Assembly (NCBI RefSeq): GCF_014646515.1
Contig: NZ_BMNK01000021.1
Coordinates: 124,001-188,000 of the forward strand
DNA from: Nonomuraea glycinis
GTDB taxonomy: Bacteria > Actinomycetota > Actinomycetes > Streptosporangiales > Streptosporangiaceae
Direction: 5' to 3'
Length of the DNA: 64,000 nucleotides
Of this stretch, positions 24,061 to 34,348 are shown piece after piece. Below the pieces are notes generated by a model, which was not told the origin of the DNA, made no database searches, and saw only the letters and a program-made list of their open reading frames with translations. A program made the translations under genes and the position numbers. Each line of letters opens with the position of its first letter. The first letter of the stretch is position 1.

Positions 24061-25446
24061 CTATGACTCGGACGCCTCCAGTGTGCCTGTCTTCCCAGGC
24101 TGGGCAAAACGGGGGGCCACGAAGGCGGCCAGAAGAGCGAGGCCGACGGTGAAGGCGAAGCCCACCAGATAGGTCTCGCCGGTGGCGGTGAACAGAGCTC
24201 CGGTGACCGCGACGGCGACCACGGTGAACACCGATTCGCCGACGCCGACCGCCGCGCTGTTGCGGCCCTCCTCGCCCCGCGCGGACATCTCCAGCAGAAG
24301 GACGGACACCGTGGGGTGCAGGGCGCCGATGCCGAGACCGGAGATCGCCATGGCGACGTACGCGACGGCGACGGGCACGGAGTCGATCAGGACGAGCGAG
24401 ACGAGCGCGATGCCGGCGGCGATCATGAGGGCGCCGCCGCGCAGCGCGGTCAGGTTGCCGATCCGGCCCCGGCCCATGATCCACGAGCCGGCGGACCAGC
24501 CGAGCGCGCCGATGGTGAGGACGACGCCCGCGCCGGTGGGCGTCAGGTGACGTTCGTTGATGAGCATGAGCGGGATCAGCACCTCCGCCGCCATGAGCGC
24601 GCCGAAGGCGAGGCCGCGCAGCACCGGGGCGGTCGGCAGGCCGCGGGCGGCCCGGAGCGAGCCGGCGGGCAGCAGCCTGGGCAGCGCCACGGCCAGCAGC
24701 ACCACCCCGGCCAGGAGCAGCGGAACGCCGGCCAGTTGGAGCGCGCTGCCGTACTGGATCAGCGCGGCGGCGACGGCGGTCAGCGTGGCCCACACCAGCT
24801 TGCGCCCGATGCCGGGCGCGGGCTGCGCGCCGCCGCCACCGCCGGTCGCCTGCCCGCCGCCGCCCCGCCAGAGCAGCAGCGAGGCCGGCACGACGATCAA
24901 CGAGACGCCCAGGAAGATCCAGCGCCAGTCGGTGTTCTCCACGACGAGCCCGGCGATCGACGGGCCGACCATGGACGGCACCACCCAGGCGGCCGAGAAC
25001 AGGGCGAACACCTTGGGATGCAACTCCGGCGGATAGACCCTGGCCACGAAGACGTACAGCGCCACCTGGATCAGCCCGCCACCGAGCCCCTGCACGAAGC
25101 GGCCCGCGACGAAGATCTCCATGGTGGGCGCCAACCCGGCGATCAGCAGTCCGGCCACGAATCCCGCGACACCGGTGGCGATGGGGGTCATCGGCCCCGA
25201 CCTGTCGCTCCAGCGCCCGCCGAGCACGGTGGCGATCACGCCGGCGGCCAGGGTGGCGCTGAAGGCCAGGTTGTAGAGATGCATGCCGCCGAGCTCGCGC
25301 GCGACCACCGGCATGGCCGTCGCCACCGCCATCGCCTCGAAGGCCACCAACATGACCAGCGCCACCAGGCCCACACTGAGCGCTCGGTAGCGCGGCGCCA
25401 GCACCCCGTCAGGGGTCACGGCGGGTTTCTCATCCGTTGTCGTCAT
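24061..25446 (-). CDS. MFS transporter
   Basis: A 461-residue major facilitator with about twelve to fourteen hydrophobic helices. The loop 2-3 motif is GGRWSDRSGP and the helix-5 region reads WVVPSMVGPSIAGLV, as in DHA-type drug/H+ antiporters. A Gly-rich loop (GGGGQATGGGGG) separates the two halves. Inner-membrane exporter of unknown substrate; a metabolite-export role is suggested by coupling to the enolase-like gene 10 bp downstream. The upstream side is occupied by the TnpB element, whose right end lies about 170 bp from the start codon, so the native promoter may have been disturbed. Confidence 0.82.
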   Translation of the reverse strand: MTTTDEKPAVTPDGVLAPRYRALSVGLVALVMLVAFEAMAVATAMPVVARELGGMHLYNLAFSATLAAGVIATVLGGRWSDRSGPMTPIATGVAGFVAGLLIAGLAPTMEIFVAGRFVQGLGGGLIQVALYVFVARVYPPELHPKVFALFSAAWVVPSMVGPSIAGLVVENTDWRWIFLGVSLIVVPASLLLWRGGGGQATGGGGGAQPAPGIGRKLVWATLTAVAAALIQYGSALQLAGVPLLLAGVVLLAVALPRLLPAGSLRAARGLPTAPVLRGLAFGALMAAEVLIPLMLINERHLTPTGAGVVLTIGALGWSAGSWIMGRGRIGNLTALRGGALMIAAGIALVSLVLIDSVPVAVAYVAMAISGLGIGALHPTVSVLLLEMSARGEEGRNSAAVGVGESVFTVVAVAVTGALFTATGETYLVGFAFTVGLALLAAFVAPRFAQPGKTGTLEASES

Positions 25447-25613
25447 GCCGGGACGCTATAGCGAAGCCGCAGGTCAGCACATCGGGCTCAGGTCGTAGGA
25501 CGTTCGCCCTAGGCCGCGGGGTCCGCGATTATGCCAACAGTTTAGGAAGGGGAGCTATCGGCGTTGGCGGTGGCGGGCGTAGAGACGGAGGAGGGGGGCA
25601 GAGGAGAGCGGTT

Positions 25614-25712
25614 TTGAAGGCTCCCCCGCTTGAAGGCGGGGGTTCCCGCCCGGCCTCGCGGCCGGACGCCGCTTTCGCGGCACCTTCGGGCGTGTGGGGA
25701 TTTCAGACTCAG
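25614..25712 (-). ncRNA. predicted omegaRNA scaffold at the tnpB right end
   Basis: Read on the minus strand after the tnpB stop there are three consecutive stem-loops: GCCGC-GAAA-GCGGC (25668-25681), CCGGCC-GCGA-GGCCGG (25650-25665, both with GNRA loops), and CCCCCGC-CTTCAA-GCGGGGG (25623-25642), followed by AGCCTTCAA and the flank. This position and shape fit the reRNA/omegaRNA of TnpB; the guide would then be the host flank from 25613 leftwards. Confidence 0.65.
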
Positions 25713-26929
25713 GCAGCCTCTGGGAGCGGCGCTCCCGGGGGGCTTACGCCGTCGGCACCTGCCGGGTTCCAACCTGCCCGGACCAGCATCACGCGGGCGC
25801 TGTTCTTGTCCCTGGGGGAGACAGCGCCGCACGCGGTGCAGGCATAGGTTCGTTCTGAGAGAGGTAGTGCGTGCTTGGTTCTCGCTCCGCACCGCGCGCA
25901 GTCCATGGTGGTGTGCGCGGGGTGCACGAGGCGGACGTCCCGCCCGTGCTTGCGGCCCATCTCGATCAGGGCGCGCTTGGTCGCCGAGATGGCCGCGTCC
26001 GCGGCCTTGCGTGCCATGTTCGACCTGGCCAGGAACTTCGGCCGGAAATCTTCCACCGCGATCCGGTCGTGGTCGCGAACAACGGCCTTGGCCCACTTCG
26101 GCCCGGTGTCCTGCCGCTGGGCCGCCACCTTCCGGTGCAGCTTCGCGGCCTGCCGCTTCGCCTGGCGATAACCCTTCGATCCCGCCTGCCCTTTCGGGGG
26201 CTTGCGGCGAGCCATCATCCGCTGATAGCGGGCGAGCCGTTGCGCGGCCGTGCGCCCGTGCCCGGCGTGGGGAAGATCGTGGGTATCGCTGGTGGTCGTG
26301 GCCGTCTGTTTGACGCCCCAGTCGACACCGATCGCCCGGCCGGTCTCGGGCAGGGGCTCGACCTGCACCACGACGACGAAGGACGCCTGCCAGTGCCCCA
26401 CCGCATCGCGGTACACCCGCACCGAGGAAGGGACGGCGGGCAGTTCCCGCGACCACACCGGGCGCACCACGATCCCGCCCGCCAGATGCAGAGCGCCGTC
26501 CTTGAGGCGAAACCCGCGCTTGGTGTAGTTCAGGCTCGCCGCAGCCTCACGCCTGGTCTTCCAGCGCGGCATCCCGGCCCGCTGCCGCATCGGCAACCGG
26601 TCCTTGATGTCCTTGCAGGCCTTGGCCCGGGACTTCCCGAAGTCACGTATCACCTGCTGCTGCGCAACGCTGGAGCCTTCCGCGAGCCACGGCGTGCGCT
26701 CGCGGGCCTCGGTCAGCATCTTGTCCAGCTGCGCCGGACCACACGTGCGCTTCTCACCGGTCGCCTTGTTGTGCCGGTGCACCTGCATGGACTTGGCGAC
26801 CGACTCATTCCAGACCCACCGGCACCGGTCCCACTCAGCCTCAAGCAGACACCGGGCCGCAGACGACAGACGCACCCGGAAGGTGTACCGGGCGTGCCCG
26901 GCGCCCTGCGTAGCCGCTTGTGCCGTCAT
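25709..26929 (-). CDS. tnpB: TnpB RNA-guided endonuclease
   Basis: A 406-residue TnpB with all RuvC acids in place: Asp in IGVDWGVKQ, Glu in RIAVEDFRPK, Asp in SPRDKNSARV. The zinc ribbon has two C-x-x-C pairs (DCARCGA, YACTACGA). The N-terminal HTH/wedge region is basic. TnpB cleaves DNA next to a short target-adjacent motif using an RNA from the element's right end. The gene is complete and looks functional; the C-terminal extension after the last Asp is 25 residues. The ATG at 26929 is retained as start. No TnpA recombinase accompanies it. Confidence 0.9.
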   Translation of the reverse strand: MTAQAATQGAGHARYTFRVRLSSAARCLLEAEWDRCRWVWNESVAKSMQVHRHNKATGEKRTCGPAQLDKMLTEARERTPWLAEGSSVAQQQVIRDFGKSRAKACKDIKDRLPMRQRAGMPRWKTRREAAASLNYTKRGFRLKDGALHLAGGIVVRPVWSRELPAVPSSVRVYRDAVGHWQASFVVVVQVEPLPETGRAIGVDWGVKQTATTTSDTHDLPHAGHGRTAAQRLARYQRMMARRKPPKGQAGSKGYRQAKRQAAKLHRKVAAQRQDTGPKWAKAVVRDHDRIAVEDFRPKFLARSNMARKAADAAISATKRALIEMGRKHGRDVRLVHPAHTTMDCARCGARTKHALPLSERTYACTACGAVSPRDKNSARVMLVRAGWNPAGADGVSPPGAPLPEAA

Positions 26930-27012
26930 GCATCCGAACCTATCCGGGAGGACTGACAGTTTTGAGCCTTATCGATCTTTGTGGTGTCCCTCACCTGCGA
27001 GATGGTGGACGC

Positions 27013-27105
27013 CGGATCGCCCTGGCGGCGATCCGACTACCTCTGCTCCGCTCCGCAGGAGTCCGATTCCTCCCCCGGCCTGAAGACCGGAGCATCCTCG
27101 GAGGG
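27013..27105 (+). other. second element-end-like structured segment upstream of the polyol cluster
   Basis: GATCGCC-CTGGC-GGCGATC (27013-27031) is followed by ATTCCTCCCCCGGCCTGAAG and ACCGGAGCATCCTCGGAGGG (27067-27106), which resembles the right-end hairpin of other actinomycete tnpB elements in the plus orientation. Its GGAGGG now acts as the Shine-Dalgarno of the dehydrogenase at 27111. I suspect a relic of a lost element; this is pattern recognition only. Confidence 0.35.
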
Positions 27106-27110
27106 AAACG

Positions 27111-28586
27111 GTGACGGCTTTGACGCAGCGGACGGTCGGGGAGCTCGCCGGGCGGGTGGCGGTCCCCGCCTATGACCGGTCGAAGCTCACGGTCGGCATC
27201 GTCCATTTCGGGGTGGGCGGATTCCACCGCGCGCACCAGGCGATGTATCTCGACCGGCTGATGAACGAGGGCAAGGCGCACGACTGGGCGATCTGCGGCG
27301 TGGGGGTGCTGCCCGGCGACGCGCGGATGCGGGACGCGCTGACCGCGCAGGACTGTCTGTACACGCTGGTAGAAAAGCACCCCGACGGGACGTACGAGGC
27401 CCGCGTCGTCGGGTCGATCGCCGCCTACCTCTTCGCACCCGACGACCCGGAGGCGGTCATCGAGAAGATGTCCGATCCGGCGGTACGGATCGTGTCGCTC
27501 ACGATCACCGAGGGCGGCTACAACATCCACCCCGTCACCGGGGAGTTCGACGCGCAGGCCGCCGCGATCCGCGCGGATCTGCGGCCCGGCGCGGTGCCTG
27601 CCACGGTGTTCGGGCTCGTCACCGAGGCCCTGCGGCGGCGGAGTGCCCGGGGGCTGGGGCCGTTCACCGTCATGTCGTGCGACAACATCCCGGGCAACGG
27701 CGAGGTCGCACGCCGCGCCTTCACGGCGTACGCCCGCCTGGTCGATCCCGGGCTCGCCGCCTGGATCGAGGACGCGGTCGCGTTCCCCGATTCCATGGTC
27801 GATCGCATCACCCCTGTCACCACCGACGACGACCGCGCGGCCGTGGCGCTGCGGTCCGGGGTCGAGGACGCCTGGCCGGTGGTCTGCGAGCCGTTCACGC
27901 AGTGGGTGCTCCAGGAGCGGTTCGCCGCCGGGCGTCCTCCTTTCGAGGAGGCCGGGGTACAGGTCGTCGGGGAGGTGCGGCCGTACGAGTTGATGAAGTT
28001 GCGTCTGCTGAACGCCGACCATCAGGCATTGTGCTATTTCGGTTGTCTCAGTGGATATCGCTACGTCCATGAGGCGGTGGCCGACCCGGCGATCGCCAAG
28101 TTGCTCGCCGGCTACATGGACCTGGAGGCCACGCCGACGCTCCCCCAGGTGCCCGGCATCGATCTGGACGCCTACAAGCGGACGCTGCTCGAACGGTTCG
28201 CCAATCCCGGGATCAGGGACACGCTGGCGAGACTGTGCGCCGAGTCGTCCGACCGGATCCCGAAGTGGCTGCTTCCCGTCGTGCGCGAGCGGCTGGCGCA
28301 GGGCGGTTCGGTCGCGTACGCGGCCGCCGTGGTGGCCTCCTGGGCGCGTTATGCGGAGGGGGTCGACGAGTCCGGGGCGCCGATCGAGATCGTGGACCCG
28401 CTGAAGGAGCGGTTGACGGCCGCCGCGCGCAGGCAGCGCGAGCATCCCACGGCCTTCATCGAGGATCGGGAGCTCTTCGGCGATCTCGCCGAAGACCGCC
28501 GGTTCGTCGACCCGTATCTGCGCGCACTCGCCGCCCTGCACACGAAGGGCGCCAAGGCGACGGTACGAGAGCTCGTCGGAATATAG
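27111..28586 (+). CDS. mannitol/fructuronate-type polyol dehydrogenase
   Basis: A 491-residue long-chain polyol dehydrogenase. The NAD-binding segment is IVHFGVGGFHRAHQAMYLDR; the catalytic Lys-Asn-His block is LMKLRLLNADHQALCYFG. It oxidises mannitol (or arabitol/sorbitol) to the 2-ketose, or reduces fructuronate. The GTG start at 27111 follows GGAGGG by six bases. It leads a block with an ABC sugar importer and a second dehydrogenase, which favours mannitol or another polyol over hexuronate. The AT-rich gap after it contains two inverted repeats, so the importer may have its own promoter. Confidence 0.9.
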   Translation: MTALTQRTVGELAGRVAVPAYDRSKLTVGIVHFGVGGFHRAHQAMYLDRLMNEGKAHDWAICGVGVLPGDARMRDALTAQDCLYTLVEKHPDGTYEARVVGSIAAYLFAPDDPEAVIEKMSDPAVRIVSLTITEGGYNIHPVTGEFDAQAAAIRADLRPGAVPATVFGLVTEALRRRSARGLGPFTVMSCDNIPGNGEVARRAFTAYARLVDPGLAAWIEDAVAFPDSMVDRITPVTTDDDRAAVALRSGVEDAWPVVCEPFTQWVLQERFAAGRPPFEEAGVQVVGEVRPYELMKLRLLNADHQALCYFGCLSGYRYVHEAVADPAIAKLLAGYMDLEATPTLPQVPGIDLDAYKRTLLERFANPGIRDTLARLCAESSDRIPKWLLPVVRERLAQGGSVAYAAAVVASWARYAEGVDESGAPIEIVDPLKERLTAAARRQREHPTAFIEDRELFGDLAEDRRFVDPYLRALAALHTKGAKATVRELVGI

Positions 28587-28589
28587 ACA

Positions 28590-28638
28590 TTTATCCGGAA
28601 TTTTCCAAGGATAAAAGTCAAGAAAAGCTCCGCTTTTC
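28590..28638 (+). promoter_or_regulatory. AT-rich leader with two inverted repeats before the importer
   Basis: TTTATCC (28590-28596) pairs with GGATAAA (28609-28615) around an inner GGAA-TT-TTCC; directly after, GAAAAGC-TCC-GCTTTTC (28622-28638) forms a seven-base stem. The stretch 28580-28690 is strikingly AT-rich for this genome. It could be the terminator of the dehydrogenase gene, an operator of the importer, or both. Confidence 0.5.
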
Positions 28639-28716
28639 CCATAAATGGCACTTAAGAGTTTATGTCAACATTTCCACGGTATGGGGCTTTCACGGTGTCG
28701 GGAGGTGCAGTGGACA

Positions 28717-30153
28717 GTGGACCTGAGCAGGCGCGAGGTCATCCGTGGCGCCCTGGCCACCGGGGCGTCGGTGGCCCTGGCGGGGTGCGGCTCCCACAGT
28801 GACGCGCCACGCATCGCCGGCGGTGACCCGTGGCGCCAGTTCAAAGGCGCCACCCTGAACTTCATCTCGGAGAACACCGCCCCCACCGCGGCCATCGCCG
28901 CGAACCTCCGCCCGTTCACCGAGCTGACGGGGATCAACGTCAGCATCGTGACGCTCGAGTTGTCCGCGCTGGTCCAGCGGGTCGCCCTGGACCTGGCCTC
29001 GGGCCAGGCGCAGTACCAGGTGATCTACGCCGACCCGTACCAGGTGCTCGCGCCGTACCAGAAGGGGCTCGTGGACCTGCGTGGGCCGCAGAGCGACCCG
29101 AACCTGCCGGACCTGCCCGGCGGCCTGGCGGACTTCATCCCCACCCAGCTCGACGCGGCCGGCCGGTTCGTCGATCGGCAGGCGGTCTACGCCCTGCCGT
29201 ACGACGCGCCGACGATGATCTGGCAGTACCGGCGCGACCTGTTCGACAAATACCGCGACCGGATGGCGAACGACCTCGGCTTCGACCCCACACCGGGCGG
29301 CGACCGGACCTGGGAGGAGTACTTCCAGATCGCCCGGTGGTTCAACGAGAACGCCACCTCGGACGTCCGGTACGGCACCGGCCACCAGGCCCGCCAGCAC
29401 GACTCCCTGATGAACGACTTCAGCAACGTGCTGTGGTCCTACGGCGGGGACTACTTCGACAACGGCAAGGAGGTGGGGCGGCTGGGGACGACGGATCCGG
29501 GCCCGTGCCGGCTCGGCTCCGAAGCCGCGATCGCGGGCGCGGAGTTCTACAACCGGCTGCTCGGCATCGCCGACCCGGCCTCGACGACGTGGGACTGGGA
29601 CGGCGTGGGCGCCGCACTCCGATCCGGCAGGCTGGCGATGTGCCCCAACTGGCACGAGTTCGCGGCCAGCAACGAGAAGGCGATGCCGGGCAAGATCGAC
29701 TATGCGCCGCTGCCCAAAGGCCCGGTGGGAACGGCCAACATGTACGGGGGCACCGGGATAGCGATCAGCGCGAACACGCTGCCGCACGAGCGCGGCGCCG
29801 CCTGGCTGTTCCTCGTGTGGAGCACCTCGCCCGAGACGCAGCTCACCAACCTCAAGAGCAAGGCCGGCGGTGGCACCCCCACGCGAACCTCCGTCTACGC
29901 GCTGCCGGAGGTGCGCGCGGCCGAGCACCGGCCCTCTTCCATGCCCAACATGCTCACGGCCGCCGCGGTACGGGAGGCCTGGCAACCCGACCGGATCGGG
30001 CTGCGGCCCAAGATCCCGATGTGGAACGAGTGCAACACCGCGGTCTTCACGCAGCTGTCCCGGATGCTCACCGGGGCGACGTCGCCGCAGGAGGCGATGC
30101 GTTCGATCACGTCCCGGGTCGATCAGATCGTGGCGCGAGGGTGGGTGGCCTAG
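28717..30153 (+). CDS. polyol/sugar ABC transporter binding lipoprotein
   Basis: A 478-residue family-1 extracellular solute-binding protein. The N-terminus has a twin-arginine motif (LSRREVIRG) and a lipobox LAGC near residue 23, so it should be a Tat-exported lipoprotein. GTG 28717 is chosen because it places the S-R-R motif at the expected distance; GGGAGG lies 11-12 bases upstream. The mature part shows the family features (ANDLGF-type hinge, YALPYDAPTMIWQYRRDLFD, NMYGGTGIAISANT). It feeds the two permeases that follow at once (stop TAG abuts the next ATG). Confidence 0.88.
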   Translation: MDLSRREVIRGALATGASVALAGCGSHSDAPRIAGGDPWRQFKGATLNFISENTAPTAAIAANLRPFTELTGINVSIVTLELSALVQRVALDLASGQAQYQVIYADPYQVLAPYQKGLVDLRGPQSDPNLPDLPGGLADFIPTQLDAAGRFVDRQAVYALPYDAPTMIWQYRRDLFDKYRDRMANDLGFDPTPGGDRTWEEYFQIARWFNENATSDVRYGTGHQARQHDSLMNDFSNVLWSYGGDYFDNGKEVGRLGTTDPGPCRLGSEAAIAGAEFYNRLLGIADPASTTWDWDGVGAALRSGRLAMCPNWHEFAASNEKAMPGKIDYAPLPKGPVGTANMYGGTGIAISANTLPHERGAAWLFLVWSTSPETQLTNLKSKAGGGTPTRTSVYALPEVRAAEHRPSSMPNMLTAAAVREAWQPDRIGLRPKIPMWNECNTAVFTQLSRMLTGATSPQEAMRSITSRVDQIVARGWVA

Positions 30154-31080
30154 ATGACGAAGATCGCGCAGTCGTCGCCAGGGCTCCGCCGATCGTGGCC
30201 GGAGGCCCCCAGCGAGCCGCGGATCCGCTTCGAGGGCAAGATGATGCTGCCCGGCCTGATCCTGCTGGCCGCCCTGTCCATCCTGCCCTTCCTCGCCCTG
30301 GTCGCGATGAGCTTCTCCCGCGTCCGACTGCTGGGCGGCGTGCGACTCGAACTGGTCGGCCTGTCCAACTGGGTGCGATCCTTCACGGACGCCGACATGT
30401 GGATGTCCTGGCTGCGCACGATCATCTACTTCGTGCTCACCGTCGGGCTGGAGATGGTCCTGGGGCTGGGCATCGCCCTGTGCCTTTACCGCGTGCTGCG
30501 CGGCCGCAACCTCCTGCTCGGGCTGATCCTGCTGCCGATGTTCGTCGCGCCCTCGATCGTCGGCCTGCTGGGCCGCTACCTGACCGACTCCACCTTCGGC
30601 CTCTACGCGTACGTGCTGCGCTCCCTCGGCTTCACCGGCGACATCCTCGGCAGCCCCACCAGCGCCTTCGCCGCCGTGGTGCTGATGGACGTGTGGGAGT
30701 GGACCCCGCTGATCGCGCTGATCTCCCTCGCCGGCCTGTCCAGCGTGCCCCAGTCGGTGCGTGAGGCCGCCGCCGTCGACGGCGCCTCGGGGTGGATGAC
30801 GCTGCGGTTCATCATCTTCCCGGCGATCTCCAACGTGCTGCTCGTCGCCCTGCTCATCCGCTCGATGGACGCCATCCGCTACTTCGACATCATCTGGGTC
30901 ACCACCAACGGCGGCCCCGCGGACGCGACCAAGATCGTCCCCATCCGGTTGTACGAGACCGCCTTCCGCTTCTTCGACTTCGGGTACGCCGCCGCCATCG
31001 GCCTGACGATGCTCGCCTTCTCGATTCTCATCGCCCGCGCCTTCGTCCGCATGCTCGACACCAGGGGGCTGACCCGATGA
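30154..31080 (+). CDS. sugar ABC permease (MalF type)
   Basis: A 308-residue permease with six predicted helices and an EAA loop SVREAAAVDGASGWMTLRFI. The N-terminal 35 residues are cytoplasmic. It starts with the ATG directly after the binding-protein stop and overlaps the next permease by ATGA. Together with that partner and the ATPase at 33028 it makes a CUT1-type importer, here most likely for mannitol, sorbitol or a similar polyol given the flanking dehydrogenases. Confidence 0.9.
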   Translation: MTKIAQSSPGLRRSWPEAPSEPRIRFEGKMMLPGLILLAALSILPFLALVAMSFSRVRLLGGVRLELVGLSNWVRSFTDADMWMSWLRTIIYFVLTVGLEMVLGLGIALCLYRVLRGRNLLLGLILLPMFVAPSIVGLLGRYLTDSTFGLYAYVLRSLGFTGDILGSPTSAFAAVVLMDVWEWTPLIALISLAGLSSVPQSVREAAAVDGASGWMTLRFIIFPAISNVLLVALLIRSMDAIRYFDIIWVTTNGGPADATKIVPIRLYETAFRFFDFGYAAAIGLTMLAFSILIARAFVRMLDTRGLTR

Positions 31081-32000
31081 GCACGTCGACGACCGGCCCT
31101 GACCGGACCGCGCGGACGGCCAGGCGGCCGGTCCAGGCCGCTCCCCGAGGGGTGCCGCAGTCTCCGCTGGAGGAGAGCGGCCGGGGGACGCGGTGGGTGG
31201 TGGCGATCGTCGTCGTCGTGGCCATGCTCTGGACGCTGGTGCCGCTGCTGTGGATGCTGCTCTCGTCGTTCAAGAACTCCGCGGACGTGACCGCGGCCAC
31301 CCCGCAGTTCCTGTTCACCCCGGTCCTGGACAACTATCGCAACCTGTTCACCGGCGCCAACAACCTGTGGCCCTACATCTGGCACAGCGTGCTGGCCGCC
31401 GGGATCTCCGCGGTGCTCGCCGTCTGCCTGGGGGCGCTGGCCGGTTATGGACTGGCGCGGACCCAGATGCGCGGGAAGAAACACCTGGCCTTCTGGATCA
31501 TCTCCACCCGTATGGCACCCATCGCGGCGATCGTGGTCCCGCTGTTCCTCATCTTCCGCGGGCTCGGCCTGATCGACTCGATCCCCGGCCTGGTGCTGGC
31601 CTACCTGAGCTTCAACCTGCCGTTCGCCATCTGGCTGATGAGCGCGTTCTTCGCCGAGGTGCCGCCGTCCCTGGAGGAATCCGCGCTCGTCGCCGGCTGC
31701 ACCCGCTGGCAGGCCTTCCGCACCGTCATCCTCCCGCTGACCAAGTCCGGGCTGGTCACCACCTTCGTGCTCTGTCTCGTCTTCGCCTGGAACGACTACG
31801 CCTTCGCCGTGGTCTTCTCCGGGCCGAACTCCCAGACGCTGCCCATCGCCGCCTCCCAGCTCGTCACCCAGACCGGCATCGACTGGGGCCAGCTCACCGC
31901 CATCGGCACGATCGTGGTCATCCCGATGATGCTCGCCGGGCTCGCCGTGCGCCGCTGGCTCGTCACCGGGCTCACCCTGGGCGCCGTCACCGGAGAGTAG
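31077..32000 (+). CDS. sugar ABC permease (MalG type)
   Basis: A 307-residue partner permease beginning at ATG 31077 inside the stop of the preceding gene. After a 40-residue Arg/Pro-rich cytoplasmic lead come six helices; the EAA loop is SLEESALVAGCTRWQAFRTV. The open frame extends further upstream, but that portion is antisense-like sequence over the first permease. Ten bases separate its stop from the dehydrogenase at 32010. Confidence 0.9.
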   Translation: MSTSTTGPDRTARTARRPVQAAPRGVPQSPLEESGRGTRWVVAIVVVVAMLWTLVPLLWMLLSSFKNSADVTAATPQFLFTPVLDNYRNLFTGANNLWPYIWHSVLAAGISAVLAVCLGALAGYGLARTQMRGKKHLAFWIISTRMAPIAAIVVPLFLIFRGLGLIDSIPGLVLAYLSFNLPFAIWLMSAFFAEVPPSLEESALVAGCTRWQAFRTVILPLTKSGLVTTFVLCLVFAWNDYAFAVVFSGPNSQTLPIAASQLVTQTGIDWGQLTAIGTIVVIPMMLAGLAVRRWLVTGLTLGAVTGE

Positions 32001-32009
32001 GAGGCGATC

Positions 32010-33023
32010 ATGCGGGCTGCCGTGCTGCACGGGGTGGGAAAGATCGCGCTGGAGGAGCGGCCGCGGCCCGAGCCCGGTCCCGCGGAGGTGCTCGTGGAGG
32101 TGGCGTCGGTCGGGACCTGCGGCTCGGACGTGCACTACTACGAGCACGGGCGGATCGGCGACTTCGTGGTGGAGTCGCCGCTGGTGCTCGGCCACGAGCC
32201 GTCCGGGACCGTGGTCGGCGCAGGGTCCGACGCCCACCGGCACCGCCCGGGGCAGCGCGTCTCGCTGGAGCCGGGGGTGCCGGACTTCACCTGCCGGCAG
32301 TGCCGCGCCGGGCGGTACAACCTCTGTCCCCGGATGCGGTTCTTCGGCACGCCTCCGGTCGACGGGGCCTTCTGCGAGTACGTGACCGTTCACGAGGAGT
32401 TCGCCTACCCCGTACCGGATGATCTGTCCGATGACGCCGCCGCGCTGATCGAGCCACTGTCGGTGGCCGTGTGGGCTTGCGGCAAGGCGCGGGCCGGGCC
32501 GGGCAGCCGGGTGCTCGTCACCGGCGCGGGCCCGGTCGGGCTGCTCTGCCTGCAGGCCGCGCGGGCCTTCGGCGCCACCGACGTCATGGTCACCGACGTC
32601 AACCCCGTCCGGCTCGGGCTGGCCCGCGACCTGGGCGCGAGCGCGACCCTCGACCCGCGCGCGGACCGCCTGCTCGACGCCGCGTTCGACCCCGACGTGC
32701 TGCTGGAGTGCTCGGGCCATCCGGCCGCCGCCGGACAGGCCATCCGGGCGGTGGGACGGGCCGGGCGGATCGTCCTCATCGGCATGGGCGGGGACGAGAT
32801 CCCGCTGCCGCTGACCCACGTACAGGCTCACGAGCTCGAGGTGACGGGCACCTTCCGCTACGCCAACACCTGGCCGCGGGCCATCGAGCTGGCCGCCTCG
32901 GGACGCGTCGAGCTGGACGCCCTGGTCACCGGGCACTACGGCCTGGCCGAGGCCGAGCAGGCTCTCACCGCCGGCACCCGCGATCCCGCCCTGGTCAAGG
33001 CAGTCGTACGGCCACAGGAGTGA
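32010..33023 (+). CDS. zinc-dependent sorbitol/xylitol-type dehydrogenase
   Basis: A 337-residue medium-chain dehydrogenase. Catalytic zinc ligands are in TCGSDVHYYEHG and LGHEPSG; the NAD(H) site is VLVTGAGPVGLLCLQ. The structural-zinc loop keeps three cysteines (TCRQCRAGRYNLCP), the first of the usual four being replaced, as in sorbitol dehydrogenases. It should oxidise a polyol to a ketose. A ribosome-binding GGAGG is six bases from ATG 32010 and the gene lies between importer permease and ATPase, so it belongs to the same transcript. Confidence 0.88.
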   Translation: MRAAVLHGVGKIALEERPRPEPGPAEVLVEVASVGTCGSDVHYYEHGRIGDFVVESPLVLGHEPSGTVVGAGSDAHRHRPGQRVSLEPGVPDFTCRQCRAGRYNLCPRMRFFGTPPVDGAFCEYVTVHEEFAYPVPDDLSDDAAALIEPLSVAVWACGKARAGPGSRVLVTGAGPVGLLCLQAARAFGATDVMVTDVNPVRLGLARDLGASATLDPRADRLLDAAFDPDVLLECSGHPAAAGQAIRAVGRAGRIVLIGMGGDEIPLPLTHVQAHELEVTGTFRYANTWPRAIELAASGRVELDALVTGHYGLAEAEQALTAGTRDPALVKAVVRPQE

Positions 33024-33027
33024 TGGC

Positions 33028-34143
<1,116 letters not shown>

Positions 34144-34348
34144 GGACCGGCCCGCGGTTCACCGATCAGGGAGGGCCGCGGAGGGCTGGCACAATGAGCG
34201 ACCGAACGACCACACTCCGAACACGATTTCCTATCGACACGCTCCGTAATTGAGTCAATACTGCTCGTGTATCTCCCAGATCGTCGTCCCGGACCTTCTC
34301 CCCCGCGCCGGTGCGCCGTGTACCGGGACGCAGACAGAACGGAGCACG

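Larger units (their letters stand above)
25614..26970 (-). mobile_element. IS200/IS605-group element with tnpB only
   Basis: One tnpB gene, no tnpA. The right end on the minus strand closes with stem-loop CCCCCGC-CTTCAA-GCGGGGG and then AGCCTTCAA, matching the T-C-A-A ending of IS605-type right ends, so I place it at 25614. The left end upstream of tnpB is not visible as a clear structure; 26970 is approximate. The element separates the MFS gene from the polyol cluster and depends on a TnpA supplied elsewhere. Confidence 0.7.

Noticed and set aside
25623..25681. Three hairpins as a tRNA or rho-independent terminators
   Set aside because: No tRNA fold or T-tract; location after tnpB and the TTCAA end fit an omegaRNA better.
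30792..31076. Upstream extension of the second sugar permease
   Set aside because: It lies over the first permease in another frame; the ATGA overlap at 31077 is the natural start.
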